Shown here in pieces: positions 1 through 10,500 of a stretch of DNA of 64,000 bases. The stretch covers positions 543,821-607,820 of the forward strand of contig NW_022985075.1 of the NCBI RefSeq assembly GCF_010015585.1, in the 5' to 3' direction. A program made the translations under genes and the position numbers. The notes beneath the pieces are model-generated. The model worked only from the letters and a program-made list of their open reading frames with translations. It was not told where the DNA came from and ran no database searches. Positions within the stretch are counted from its first letter, which is position 1. Each line of letters opens with the position of its first letter. This DNA comes from Eremomyces bilateralis CBS 781.70 (lineage: Eukaryota > Ascomycota > Dothideomycetes > Eremomycetales > Eremomycetaceae).

Positions 1-837
1 ACATCGAGGGCCGAGAGTTCTCATGCAACTATTAAGCGACGGATCACGCTTCGACGAGGCGATATAATGAATACCATCGATCAATTAACGCATTCAATCC
101 GTCGTACAAACCATGAGGCTACTGTCGCAATGGAGGACTCTGCAATCCGTGTCAATCCGAAGTATCGCGCCGTTTTCTCTCCGGAAGTGATCCAACATGT
201 TTCTCCGCAAGCGCTTAAGAAGATGTATCGAAGTATCATTCGAATCAGGCTTGAAGAACGTCGACGGCGAGATGAAGAGCGGCGACAGAGAAATGAAGAG
301 CGTCAACAGAGAAATGAAGAGCGTCAACAGAGAAATGAAGAGCGTCAACAAAGAGATGAAGAGCACTCAGGAGATTACTCGAACCAGTCTCCATGCACAC
401 ACATATATCAGACTTCTCTTGGACTTCCTTGCTTCCATACTATTCGACGTTGTCTATCACAAAATACGCAAATCCAGCTTCCTATGATCGACTCCTATTG
501 GTTTTACAAGTTACCTACACTCCCACTACCCGGATCCTTCGCGACAGTACGCGATCCAGCTATGGCACGACTTCCTCCTGGACTAAGAGACCGGCCAAAC
601 GACCCTTCTTCGCGTCGACTCCCGTCTGCCTTCGAACAGGTACGTGCAACACCATTACAACACCAAAGATCGGGAGGAGGAGCACAGCCCCAGCCAGCCC
701 CTCCGCCGCAGATGAACGGGCAGGAAATTACGGAAGAAGCACGAAGGTTACTTGCGAACTATCGACCAGGGGAGACGTCATTCAGCGATCTCATCCAAGA
801 GCGCATCAGCGGCCTTACGCCAGCTTCTTTTGAGTGA
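1..837 (+). CDS. MULE-type transposase, C-terminal part (5' end outside window)
   Basis: The reading frame is open from the first base, with no stop upstream of the Met at 67, so this is the C-terminal 278 codons of a longer protein. Near the start it reads TSRAESSHATIKRRI, matching the motif after the catalytic core of fungal Mutator-like/FAR1-type transposases (T-x-R-x-E-x-x-H-x-x-L/I-K). Further on, CTHIYQTSLGLPCFHTI resembles the SWIM-like zinc-binding segment (C...GLPC.H.I) of the same family. Between them is a coiled-coil-like stretch with three near-identical RNEERQQ heptads (about 289-358). The tail is Pro/Gln-rich (RLPPGLRDRPND). The role would be cut-and-paste transposition. The visible part has no internal stop, but activity cannot be judged without the catalytic half. 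A domesticated FAR1-like gene is a less likely alternative. Confidence 0.72.
   Translation, partial: TSRAESSHATIKRRITLRRGDIMNTIDQLTHSIRRTNHEATVAMEDSAIRVNPKYRAVFSPEVIQHVSPQALKKMYRSIIRIRLEERRRRDEERRQRNEERQQRNEERQQRNEERQQRDEEHSGDYSNQSPCTHIYQTSLGLPCFHTIRRCLSQNTQIQLPMIDSYWFYKLPTLPLPGSFATVRDPAMARLPPGLRDRPNDPSSRRLPSAFEQVRATPLQHQRSGGGAQPQPAPPPQMNGQEITEEARRLLANYRPGETSFSDLIQERISGLTPASFE
289..358 (+). repeat. 21-bp tandem repeat coding RNEERQQ heptads
   Basis: Three consecutive 21-bp units encode RNEERQQ and are nearly identical at base level, preceded by a diverged unit (RRDEERRQ). The repeat lies in the linker between the transposase core and its zinc-binding tail and would extend a charged helix. 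Near-identity of the units suggests recent slippage expansion. Confidence 0.85.
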
Positions 838-1013
838 AACGAGGACCTAAGTTAGCGTTTTTGATCATCCGTGATCCTCCGTACGATTAGATACATTGGA
901 TTACAGAGTTTGAACGCAGAATGGTCGGCTTGACTCGTATAAAGCATCATATACTGGACCATCCCAATCTGCGTCAGAGATTCGAAGGGATTGGTATGTC
1001 ATGTGACCAGGTA

Positions 1014-1078
1014 GGGTGTAAATGGAGCGGGGTACGGGTGTGAATGGAGCACAGCAGGGTGTGAAAGGAGCTTCACCC
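1014..1078 (+). repeat. three 21-22 bp direct repeats downstream of the MULE gene
   Basis: Three tandem units share a GGGTGTrAAwGGAGC core and start at about 1014, 1036 and 1057. They lie 180-240 bp after the transposase stop, where a MULE terminal or subterminal repeat would be expected. No matching left end is visible because the element starts outside the window, so assigning them to the MULE end is inference. Confidence 0.6.
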
Positions 1079-1093
1079 TTGCCATGGACCGTA

Positions 1094-1123
1094 CACTCTC
1101 AGATGAAAGCTCATCTGAGAGTG
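1094..1123. repeat. perfect 13-bp inverted repeat with 4-base loop
   Basis: CACTCTCAGATGA (1094-1106) and its exact reverse complement (1111-1123) are separated by AAGC. As RNA this is a strong hairpin; as DNA, a cruciform-prone palindrome. It lies between the MULE-associated repeats and the MITE and could be part of a MULE terminus. There is no T-run after it, so it is not a classical terminator. Confidence 0.75.
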
Positions 1124-1145
1124 GGCCGACCTGCAGCCTCCAGCC

Positions 1146-1500
1146 CAGGCTGGCTAATCGAGGCGTCGCGAGGCGTCGCGAGGGATGACTAAGCGCCTCG
1201 ACTCGCCTCGACTCAATTACATACTAATCCGCCTCGCGAGGCCTGCGCGAACCATGGTTAAATATACCATCCGTAGTCCTGTATACTATATAGTGACCAA
1301 TACCACGGTGGCTAAGGTCATTGAATCCTATAGAATCTGGGTCAGATCCAGAAAATACGGACTACGACGATGAAAGACTGGTAGCATGCGACTAAACGGG
1401 TCTAGCAACACGTGATACAGCGAAATAGCGACGCCTTGATCAAGGAACGAGGCGAGCGAGGCGAGGCGCTTAACGAGGCCTTGCTCGATTAGCCAGCCTG
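1146..1500. mobile_element. non-autonomous hAT-type MITE, 355 bp, with 8-bp target site duplication
   Basis: The element begins CAGGCTGGCTAATCGA (1146-1161) and ends with the exact reverse complement (1485-1500), a perfect 16-bp terminal inverted repeat. It is flanked on both sides by the identical octamer CTCCAGCC (1138-1145 and 1501-1508), an 8-bp target duplication characteristic of hAT transposons. Inside each end are many copies of GAGGCG/CGCCTC and TCGCGAGG motifs, typical hAT subterminal repeats, around an AT-richer middle (about 1215-1420) without a credible reading frame. It needs a transposase supplied elsewhere. Intact ends and duplication suggest fairly recent insertion, about 250 bp upstream of PUS1. 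Confidence 0.85.
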
Positions 1501-1508
1501 CTCCAGCC

Positions 1509-1742
1509 TCCATGGTCAAATCACGTGCAGAGTGCAGGAGTTATTATCACGTGACTGTGGCGTAGACTTAGGACAAGCAGGGATGTTATATTAACATATG
1601 CAGGGTAATTGGGGTGTATGTGCAGCACCTGCCTTTTCATTGGCTTGAGCAAATGCCTTCATGCAGTTCTGCACTTCAAGTCTTAACGAACCTTTGCCTC
1701 TATTGCGTATATCATTCAAGAATCAAAACCATATTACCAGCT
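1509..1742 (+). promoter_or_regulatory. PUS1 upstream region with two CACGTG boxes
   Basis: Between the MITE and the PUS1 start codon are CACGTG sites at 1522-1527 and 1548-1553, the core recognised by bHLH factors in fungi. No TATA box is evident. Whether these control PUS1 is inference from position. The MITE ends directly upstream, so it has been inserted into or at the edge of this promoter. Confidence 0.4.
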
Positions 1743-3735
1743 ATGGGAGATGAGCCAGTCATGGATCCTCCGCAGCCTGGGTCTCCGAAGAGGAAGCGCA
1801 ATGACAACGATGGACACAGCGAAGGTGGTGAAAAGGTTCATCACAAACGACAGAAGCATCCTGGATCCCGCGGTAAAAAGTCGTCCGCTCAGCGAGGTTC
1901 TCGGGGAAATTCGAGAAGGCCTACTGGGCGGAACGAATATTTGTGAGCAATTAGATATCCAGGGATTTCTTCAAAGCAACAACTAATAGCGCAAGTCGCC
2001 AAAATGTAGATAAAAGGGATCGAAACACCGCAAGGCAGGCCAAACGAGATCAGGATGCAGAGAATGGCGACGGCGAAGTGGGGAAATCCCACCTCCCTCC
2101 AGCGTTCAGTGCGGAAGAAATTGCAGAGGAGTCGCGTCGTCCGAAGCGGAAAGTTGCAGTTCTACTCAGCTACTCTGGGAGCGGATACAAAGGCATGCAG
2201 ATCATGCCAAACGAACGAACCATTGAAGGCGACTTGTTCTCGGCATTTGTGTCTGCGGGCGCTATTTCAAAAGCCAATGCCAATGATCCCAAGAAAAGCA
2301 CTCTTGTCCGATGCGCCAGGACCGACAAAGGTGTTCATGCCGCCGGGAATGTGGTATCTCTCAAACTCATCGTGGAAGACGAGGATATCGTCGAAAAGAT
2401 CAACACCCACCTCCCTCCTCAAATCCGGGTTTGGGGATTCCTACGAACGATTGGAAGCTTTAGTTGCTACGCGGCATGTGACTCACGGTGGTACGAATAC
2501 CTCATCCCAACGCACTGCTTCCTACCTCCCAATCCTGCCTCATTCCTCGGGAAGAAGATCGTAGAGCTCGCGAAAGAAGCAGATGACGTTGAAGGCTACC
2601 AGTCCCGTCAAGGAGCGGAAAAGGACTTCTGGAAGTTTGCCGAAGAGAAGCACGTCGCTCCGATCCTGGCGCGTTTGGATGACAATCTAAGATCTCTCAT
2701 CAACAAGGCCCTCTACGAGGAGGAGAATGTCGGCGAGTTCGAGGCGTTCGAAGCGATACAAAAGAAGGAGGCCAAAATGGAGGAAGAGGCCTTGAACAAA
2801 GCGGGCACAAGCGGCCAGGAGCAGTCGGCGCCAGATCAACCCACCAATGACGAAGCCACCGAACCTCGAAAACCCTCCACCATAAAGATTGCCGGCACAT
2901 CCATCAAGACTGTCGATCTCAGCGGTGAGCAGCAGGCTTCGCTGGATCAAGCCATCAAAGACATCAAAGAGGCTCACTATCATGCCAAAGCAGAGTACCG
3001 TATCACACCGGAACGGCTCGAACGGGTGAAGTTGGCCTTCAGCCAGTACAAAGGCACGAGCAACTACCACAACTATACGGTCCGGAAGATGGCAACCGAT
3101 CCATCCGCCAAGCGCCACATGAAGTCTTTCGAGGTCAATGGAGATCCGATGATCCTCAGCGGGACCGAATGGATCTCCCTGAAGGTGCACGGGCAAAGCT
3201 TTATGATGCACCAGATCCGGAAAATGGTCAGCATGGCGGCATTGATCGTCCGTTGCGGTACGCCTGTTGTGCGGATACCTGAAAGCTTTGAACATACGAC
3301 CATTGCGATCCCTAAGGCGCCCGGACTCGGACTACTGCTCGAGAGGCCGATCTTCGATACGTACAATAAGATCCAAGCCGAAAAGTTCGACAAAGAGCCC
3401 ATTGACTTCTCGAAGTACGATGCTCAGATCCAGGAGTTCAAGCAGAGGGAGATTTACAACCGCATCTTCGAAGAGGATGCCAAGGATCACACGTAAGCGA
3501 CTGCTTCAGTCCTCCTCCTGAGCTATTTTCCGGCTAACTTCCACCCAGTTTCTACAACTTCTTCTCTCATGTTGATGGGTATAAAGAATCGTCCTTCTTG
3601 TACTTGAGTTCTAAAGGCTTCGATGCGGTCAAAGCTGCACGAGTTGCTCCGGGAAGAAAATCCGTGGAGAAGGCACTGGTGGAAGCCTCGGACTCGGAAG
3701 AAGAGCGAATGGCGAGGGGTGGCGAGGAAGGCTAG
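1743..3735 (+). CDS. PUS1: tRNA pseudouridine synthase 1 (Pus1/TruA family)
   Basis: Isomerises specific uridines to pseudouridine in tRNAs (and some snRNA/mRNA), mainly in the nucleus. Model: exons 1743-1942, 1996-3492 and 3549-3735, giving 627 aa; both introns (53 and 56 bp) have GT..AG ends and CTAAT/CTAAC branch sites, and all phases agree. The N-terminus is basic (KRKRN, KRQKH), fitting nuclear localisation. The TruA fold starts near residue 125 (KVAVLLSYSGSGYKGMQ), and the catalytic Asp sits in CARTDKGVHAAGNV near residue 176. A low-complexity Glu/Ala/Lys insert (about 330-410) precedes the second half (GTSNYHNYT, FMMHQIRKM), as in fungal Pus1. The last exon restores the conserved FYNFFSHVDGY tail. 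The Met at 1743 is the first in frame that splices correctly. Confidence 0.92.
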
Positions 3736-3994
3736 ACACATAAGGGCTGTCGCGCAAGTTTGGGCCGATGCATCATTTATATGAGTGGACTGGAGAAACA
3801 TGGAAGATAGCAATCATGGTTGACTTGATTGCGACCTATTAGACATACAAAATCCCGCAAGGAAATCCTTGGGTTCTTGCAACTGATACGGGATACAGTA
3901 GCCTCAAATCAGTCATCCAGCCTAGTCTTTTTAATGCAGCCACCGTAGAGAATGCCCATGAATGCACGGAAACTTTTCCTCCTGGCAATGTACT

Positions 3995-4984
3995 TTAAAA
4001 CCGGGTACCATTGACGTTCTGGACGCCCTTCCCCAATTGACTCGCAACCACCGTCGCCTCGCGCACCGCCCTCGACATCGACCCCCTCACCCGCCCTTCC
4101 TCCAGCACCAGCAACCCCCCAATCGTGCACCCCCCCGGCGTGCACACCTTATCCCGCAACACCGCCGGATGCTCCCCATTCTGCACCAACGCCGCAGCCC
4201 CACGCATCGTCTGCGCGGCCATGATCTGCGCCTCCGCGCGCGGCAACCCCATCGCGACGCCGCCGTCCGCTAGCGACTCCAGCACTAGGAACATGAACGC
4301 GGGGCCGGAGCCGCACAGCGCGGTGCCCGCGTCCATGTTGCCGGCGGGGAGCTGCACGATCTTGCCGATGCGGCTGAAGATCCAGACGACGAGGGCGAGG
4401 GACGCGGAGGGGAGGGGCGGGGTGGAGGTGGCGATGACGGTCATGGATTCGCGGACGAAGCTGGCGGTGCTGGGCATGACGCGGACGATTTGGCAGGGGT
4501 CGGGGGGCGGGGTGGCGCCGTAGAGGGTTTCGGAGATTTGCTCCTGGGTGACGCCGGCGAGGATGCTCATGAGGAGCTTGCCGGCGAGGGCGTCTTTGAC
4601 GCCCGGGGCGGTCAGGACGTCGCGGAGCATGTAGGGTTTGCATCCGAGGAGGACGACATCGGCTTGCTGGAGGCCGGGGATGTTGTCGTTGACCAGAGTG
4701 GTTAGGCTGGAGGAGTAGGCTGCGAGCTCAGTTTGGATGCGCTTTGCGGACACGGGGCGGCGGACGCAGGCGATGAACTTGGAAGGGAGCCGGGCTGGGA
4801 GCTCTTCCCCGGGAGTGGATGCGGATGGCGCTTCAAGGGACGACATGATCCCCGAGAGGATCGAGATGCCCATGGTACCTATCGAAACCCGTTAGTGAGA
4901 TATTGACAAGCACCCGAAGCACATCGTACCGCATCCTAACACCGTGAGAGTGAGTCCTTCCGAGTTCCCGGATTGTGCTGCCAT
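3995..4984 (-). CDS. PRO3: pyrroline-5-carboxylate reductase (proline biosynthesis, last step)
   Basis: Reduces 1-pyrroline-5-carboxylate to L-proline with NAD(P)H. Exons on the minus strand are 4984-4930 and 4878-3995, with a 51-bp intron (4879-4929), giving 312 aa. Splicing rebuilds the Rossmann loop VLGCGTMGISIL near residue 15. GCKPYML is the typical substrate/cofactor motif of ProC. The C-terminal half contains NMDAGTALCGSGPAF and the family signature DKVCTPGGCTIGGL. Start chosen at MAAQSGN; an in-frame upstream Met (5014) exists, but the CTAACAGTTCCAG just after it looks like an intron 3' end, so a 5'-UTR intron is likely. The coding sequence is very GC-rich at third positions, producing long antisense frames that I regard as shadows. 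Confidence 0.92.
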
Positions 4985-5559
4985 GTTGATATCGGTATCT
5001 GGAACTGTTAGCATGTGGTTTCCTGCAACTTGCTCGATGCCTTGCATACCAGAAGCAATTCCAATATTAATTTCTTGTGATCTGAAAATACTGCGTCTTT
5101 GCAAACTACAGCATCCAATTGCCCGGAAAATTTCGACCTCACTTCCCGATTGATTACCGTAACATTTAATGGAGATCTACTCCAGCTGCCGGGCAATATC
5201 CATGGTCAATGGTGGCGTTCATAGAGCGGCGGTGGCTGAATGCTGCTTTTCGCAGGCCGTTCCCCGCGGAGCTGGCCCGACTGCATGTGGCTGACCACAG
5301 CATTTGGCGCTTGGGTTCGGAATTATGAACGGTCCAGTATGAAGCTCCATGAGGCTCTCGTTGCAAATTGCCAACTTTATATTCACCAACGGTCAACCGA
5401 CGCATCATGTGTTATACGATGGACGTTGAATGCCGTCATCCCACGACCCCCCTCGAGCGTCGGTCACAAATTTGATTTCTGCAGTGATCCATGCATCACC
5501 TCCCCGAGTGTCAAAAGATTCAACCTATCCGGCGTGCATGGCCCTGAGCCGTTTGAGCC
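4985..5559. promoter_or_regulatory. divergent intergenic region, P5C reductase / CTK3
   Basis: Shared upstream region of two divergently transcribed genes. It probably holds the 5' UTR (perhaps with an intron) of the reductase near 4985-5020. I see no conserved RNA gene, repeat or clear TATA element. Confidence 0.4.
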
Positions 5560-6369
5560 ATGGCAGATCCATTCGAAGTCCGCATCCGGTTCACATCGCT
5601 CCTCCAGCACCTGGACGCCTCCGTGACGTCCGCGCAGCGAGCTGCCAGCTATGCGCTCAAGAACCGAGATATGGACGAGGACCTCCACTCGTGCATCCTG
5701 GAGCAGCTGGAGCGCGTAAGTCATGGAAACGACGTGGCGCAAGTACGAATACTAACCGTTGGCAGAATAACATGAATGTCCGAGCGAATATCCTGTTCTT
5801 CGTCGAGCACCTGTGCGATCTCGCGCAGCGTGAGAATCACCTCGACTTTGTGCAGATGATACAAAAGGACATTATTCGAATTATCGACGCTGTCGCTCCT
5901 AGCGATGGTAGCGGCGCCACCAACGTGAAATTGGCAAGGAAGGTCAGATTGCCTCCACGCCTTTCCCCGGCTCCCGTGAAGCACGGCTGATGTCCACCAG
6001 GTGATGAACGGCCTAGAACAACGACGGATTCTCGGCGACGACACGATCCGAGAAATCGATGCGCGCCTGAGCGAGCGCGACACGGCGGGCATCGCCGAAC
6101 CGCGGACGAACGGACAGAGCGTGAAATCAGCTACAACTACGGCGAAGACGAACGGGATTGCCCGACTGGACAAAAAGCAGATCGAGAGAAGAATTGAAGA
6201 AGATCGGGAACGGCACAAGCGGATGAGAGAGAGCATTTGGGCGGTCAGTGCGGAAAACGGGGATGAGGCGGATCGAGAGTGGGAGGAGGATTTGGATCAC
6301 GAGGAGGATGATTTGATTGAGGGGAAAGAGCACAAGATCCTGCAGGGGGACTCCGACACCTTTACCTAA
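5560..6369 (+). CDS. CTK3: CTD kinase subunit gamma (Ctk3)
   Basis: Regulatory subunit of CTDK-I, the kinase that phosphorylates Ser2 of the RNA polymerase II C-terminal repeats during elongation. Exons 5560-5715, 5766-5942 and 6001-6369 (introns 50 and 58 bp) give 233 aa. The N-terminal CID-like helical domain is clear: MADPFEVRIRFTSLLQHL at the start, ALKNRDMDEDLHSCILEQLE, then NNMNVRANILFFVEHLCDLA across the first intron. A middle segment (VMNGLEQRRILGDDTI) leads to a charged, helical, acidic C-terminus. Length matches fungal Ctk3 orthologues. Partners would be the Ctk1 kinase and Ctk2 cyclin. Both introns keep frame, and no other start precedes MADPF closely. Confidence 0.9.
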
Positions 6370-6602
6370 CGGAAATGGCATGATCCTGGTTGGGAGAGTA
6401 AAATATGATGATATGTTACATTAGCAAGCGTATGGAGACTTCCTCCATAGCGAATCTTGCTGCATCCTTGATATCCAAGAAGCAAACAGACCCAAGAAAA
6501 CAGCCATGTCCAAGAGCCACCACCCGCCTCCGGAGACCACGCGTATGATACATGTACAGCTCGATGCTAACGCCACAGTGTATGCTATCCTACATTGCTG
6601 CA

Positions 6603-7205
6603 CTATTCCATCACCACCACCGCCCCGATCGCCTTAAGCGTCTCGACGATCTTCTCCCCCTCCTCCTTCGGCACGGACTCTTTCATCATTTTCGGCGCGC
6701 TCTCGACGAACTTCTTGCTGTCCACCAGACTCAGGCCGAGCAGGCTCTTGATCTCCTTGATCACCTTCGGTTTGGAGCCGGCGTCGAACGATTGGAGTTT
6801 GAGGTTGAACAGCGTCTTTTCTTGAGCCGGGGGGGCCGCTTCTTCCTCTTCGACGGGTGCGGCGGCCGCTGGGGCGGCGGCTGCGAATCCGCCCATCGGT
6901 ACATCTGGGATATTTAACCGGCTCTGGATGGTGTTAGCAATTGATGATTCTTCCGTCTTGGGAGTCCGTACCTTCAACGTAGAGACGAGGTCGGCTGTCT
7001 CGAGGAGAGTCAATTTCCCAATCTGCTCGACTATAGCTTCGATCTTCGGGTCCAAAGGAGCAGCCGCCTCGGTCGACTGCTGTCTCCGCTGCAGATAGCT
7101 CGCGGACTGTGTCGTTCGTTGACGAAGAACGGAGGTCGAGATGATCCTTCGGCGAAGAGGGCTGCGGGCGCATTGCCGCACGACGGCGGGGAGGGAGAGA
7201 GACAT
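6603..7205 (-). CDS. MNP1: mitochondrial large-subunit ribosomal protein bL12m
   Basis: Mitochondrial homologue of bacterial L7/L12, the stalk protein that recruits translation factors. Exons 7205-6972 and 6923-6603 with a 48-bp intron (6924-6971) give 184 aa. The N-terminus (SLSLPAVVRQCARSPLRRR) is Arg/Ser-rich without acidic residues, a typical matrix-targeting presequence. LTLLETADLVSTLK + SRLNIPDVPMGG is the dimerisation domain and hinge, joined exactly by the intron. An Ala/Pro hinge and acidic EEEEAAPP follow. The C-terminal domain has FNLKLQSFDAGSKPKVIKEIK, LGLSLVDSKKFVESAP and GEKIVETLKAIGA, as in L12. An earlier in-frame Met (7265) would add residues before the presequence; MSLSLP is preferred. 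Confidence 0.93.
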   Translation of the reverse strand: MSLSLPAVVRQCARSPLRRRIISTSVLRQRTTQSASYLQRRQQSTEAAAPLDPKIEAIVEQIGKLTLLETADLVSTLKVRTPKTEESSIANTIQSRLNIPDVPMGGFAAAAPAAAAPVEEEEAAPPAQEKTLFNLKLQSFDAGSKPKVIKEIKSLLGLSLVDSKKFVESAPKMMKESVPKEEGEKIVETLKAIGAVVVME

Positions 7206-7542
7206 GGTGCAAAGAATGTCGAGAGATGCTCTCAGGCTCCAATTAGGATGTATGGAAGGAAGCACAAGCTGTGGTTAGGATTCGTCCATCGGGGAGGCCC
7301 AGATAAATCTTTAGGTCGCGAAAAGCGATGGACGACGATGTGGTCTGGGCGTCTCAAATTCATACACATTGGCCTTACAGCCTTACAACCTTATATATTT
7401 ACAGGGGGCCCCTGTCCAAAATTCTCGACATCTCGACATCGACATTATTTCGCGAACGAAATTTGTTCCATGAAGGTTCAAATCCTCCGAATTTGACCAC
7501 AATTAATCGACCGTCACGATAAGGTCGTTCTTGACCGAAGTG
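7206..7542. promoter_or_regulatory. divergent promoter, bL12m / midasin
   Basis: About 335 bp shared upstream region of two genes serving ribosome function, one mitochondrial and one nuclear-cytosolic. Co-regulation is possible but not shown. The segment just upstream of midasin is AT-richer. No RNA gene is seen. Confidence 0.4.
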
Positions 7543-10500
7543 ATGGACTGCTCGCGGCAATTCGCTTCGTTGCTGCTCACCGCAGACCTCCCCGAAGAAC
7601 TCAAACTCATCCTCCGCGAAGGATCGATCCCGCAAATCCTCGAAGCCACCTCCGCCGCCGCCCTCCTCCCGCGATACACGGACGCCCTCTTTCTCCAACT
7701 GCAGCCAATATTCGCGGAGCTCTGCTGCAGATGGAACCGAAACCAGCTGCTCTACGCAATTCCGGCCCTGGGACGCATCCTGCCGTTTGCCCCTCACTTG
7801 CCGCAGTTCATATCACAACCGCTCTTCCACGATGATAATGGCCGACCGTTACGGCTGCCGACCTTGGAACAAACCCTCTTTCAGGGCAGAAAGGAGGAAG
7901 ACCTGCGCGAACTACTCCTGGGTCTATTTCGACTGTTGAGGCTGGACGACCGGACGTATAGCGCTTATATTCACGCTGCCAATCTTCAACTATGCCTCTC
8001 GCACTCCTCCATTGCCATACGATACCTGGCGACTCGTGTGCTCTGCCTCTTTGCGCATGCTGCGGATGCTGCAACAGCTCAGACCCTGCATAAATATACG
8101 GCCGGACAGGCTGTCAAAGCCCTTTGGGACGGCAAAGAGATCGACTATACATATCTGAACATATGGGAGAGGAAACGGTTCGAATCAATGTCAGGGGCGG
8201 TTGATGAGGCTCAAAAGCTGCAGTCGGAACTTCCATCTGCCGCTATGCGGCCTCTATTTGTCCGACCTGAAGACATGAGCCCTCACGTCGTCCCCGTCCA
8301 AGGGGTGCTTTTACCCCGAATCCACAAGGGATCCATGGACGAAGTGGACGAGTCATTCGTCGCTGTGCCCAGTGCGATCTCCAACCTAGCTTCCTTTGCC
8401 AGGACTATACTGGGAGGCCATCCTACGCTTCTTACAGGATTACCTGGTTCTGGCAAAACGTTCATCATCAACTATCTTGCAGAATTGATGGGTAAACGAG
8501 ATACCATGGTTACTCTGCATCTGAACGAACAGACCGATGCAAAACTACTGCTTGGTCTGTATACGACCGACCCAGAAGCCGGGACATTTGCTTGGGCTCC
8601 TGGCGTTCTCACTACTGCTGTGAAGGAGGGCCGATGGCTCGTAATTGAAGACCTTGATCATGCGCCCGATTCCGTAATCAGTACCCTATTGCCGCTACTG
8701 GAAAGAGGGGAGCTGCATCTGCCGAGTCGAGGTGAAGTCATCCGAGCCGCGGAAGGATTCCGAATCATCGCTACGATACGAACCATTCAAAGCTCTACAG
8801 GGACCGAGACCATTTCCCGACCGAGGATGGTCGGTTGGAGGTTTTGGGAACGAACTCAATTGTGTCCATTCTCCCTGCAGGAGGCCAAGGACATCATTCA
8901 AACCAAGTACCCGGAGTTGGTGAAGCATTCCGGCTCCTTCACAACTCTGTTTGAGAGGGTAACCACGCTTCTCGCATCGAAATCATTTTCATATGCCGCC
9001 AAAAATGGCTCCATTCGGCCGTTCCATTTTGCCGATTTGCTGAAATGGTGCAGCCGAATGTCGTGGAAATTCAAACATTCACGAAAATTCGATGACAATG
9101 ATTTGGCCGGCATGTTCCTGGATGCCGTGGACATATTCGCAGCGAGCATGCGCGACAAGGTTTTGCAGGACGCGATGGTTGAGAACATCGCCATCGCCCT
9201 CGGCATTGACCCTCAGCTTCGCGACCATCTACTCGGTCGAAGAGAAATCCCAGTGGGGTTCCCAAAGGAAGGATCGAAAGCGTCGCTTCGTGTCGGACGC
9301 ATCCAACTACCAGTGTCCTCTTCGATCAAGAGACACCTGGACACACAAGCTCTCGCTCTGAATCGTCAGACGAGATGCGCTCTCGAAAGAATTTCGGCGG
9401 CAGTTATGCAGAGCGAGCCACTTCTTCTTGTAGGCGAGACTGGCGCTGGAAAGACATCCACAGTGCAGTACTTGTCAAATTGCTCCAGAGCTACACTGCA
9501 TGTCTTCAATTTGTCCCAACAGAGCGAAGGCAGCGACTTGTTAGGAAGCTTTAAGCCGGTTTCGATTCGGGCTATGATGCAGCCTCTGAAAGCGCGGTTC
9601 GAAGACCTTTTCTTCGCCACATTTGGGCAGAAGGCGAACGAAGGTTTCCTGACGTCCCTCTCCAAGTCTTTCGCAAAGGGCCAATGGAGCCGGGTCTTCA
9701 AGCTCTGGCTCAACGCTATCGATCGCGTGCAACAAGCACCCCCATCGCGGGAGCACGCTGAGATCTCGACCGCTCATCCGCGCAAAAAGATCAAAACGGG
9801 GCATTCCCACGCGGAGAGCGAGCCAGCCACGCCGTCGTACAAGTATGTCTCGGAATGGGAACAGTTTGCAGCGGAGGCAAGGGTTCTGGAGCAAAAGATG
9901 AAGTCATCACGGTCGAGCCCGCTGTTCGCGTTTGTCGAGGGGAACCTCGTCAAAGCTGCACGCAATGGTCACTGGGTCTTACTGGATGAGATCAACCTGG
10001 CCCCGATGGAGACTCTAGAGGCGCTTGCCGAGCTACTCGGAGGCGGATATCGAAACGAGAGGTTCTTAATGTTGTCTGAGTCGGGTGAAGTCCAACGGAT
10101 CGAAGCCCACCGGGACTTCCGCCTGTTCGCCGCGATGAATCCCGCCACCGACGTAGGCAAGCGTGACCTCCCTGGCGGAATCCGCAGCCGTTTCACCGAA
10201 TTCTACTTCGAAAGTCCCGATCGCGATCCGGAGTCGCTGCTGATGATCGTCAGCTCGTACCTGCGCGATCCGCACTTCGACAAAAAGTCCGCGCCCGACG
10301 CCGCGGGTCTCTACCAAAAAATTCAAGGGCTCGTGGAGTCGAATCAGATCGTGGACGGAGCGGGGCGTCGGCCGCATTACAGTCTCAGAAGTTTAACCCG
10401 AGCACTGAGGTTCGCCGCCCTCATGAAGCCCTGCATGTCCGGCAGAGAGGCGCTGAATGAAGGGTTTCAGATGAGCTTTTCCACCTGTTTGGACAATACT

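Noticed and set aside
1094-1123. Hairpin considered as an intrinsic terminator
   Set aside because: Eukaryotic context and no following T-run; reported only as a structural repeat.
4149-4643. Overlapping open frame inside the P5C reductase gene
   Set aside because: Low-complexity Arg/His/Pro translation in an alternative frame of a clearly conserved enzyme.
7475-7485. GGTTCAAATCC, a tRNA B-box-like string upstream of midasin
   Set aside because: No A-box at the right distance and no cloverleaf can be drawn.
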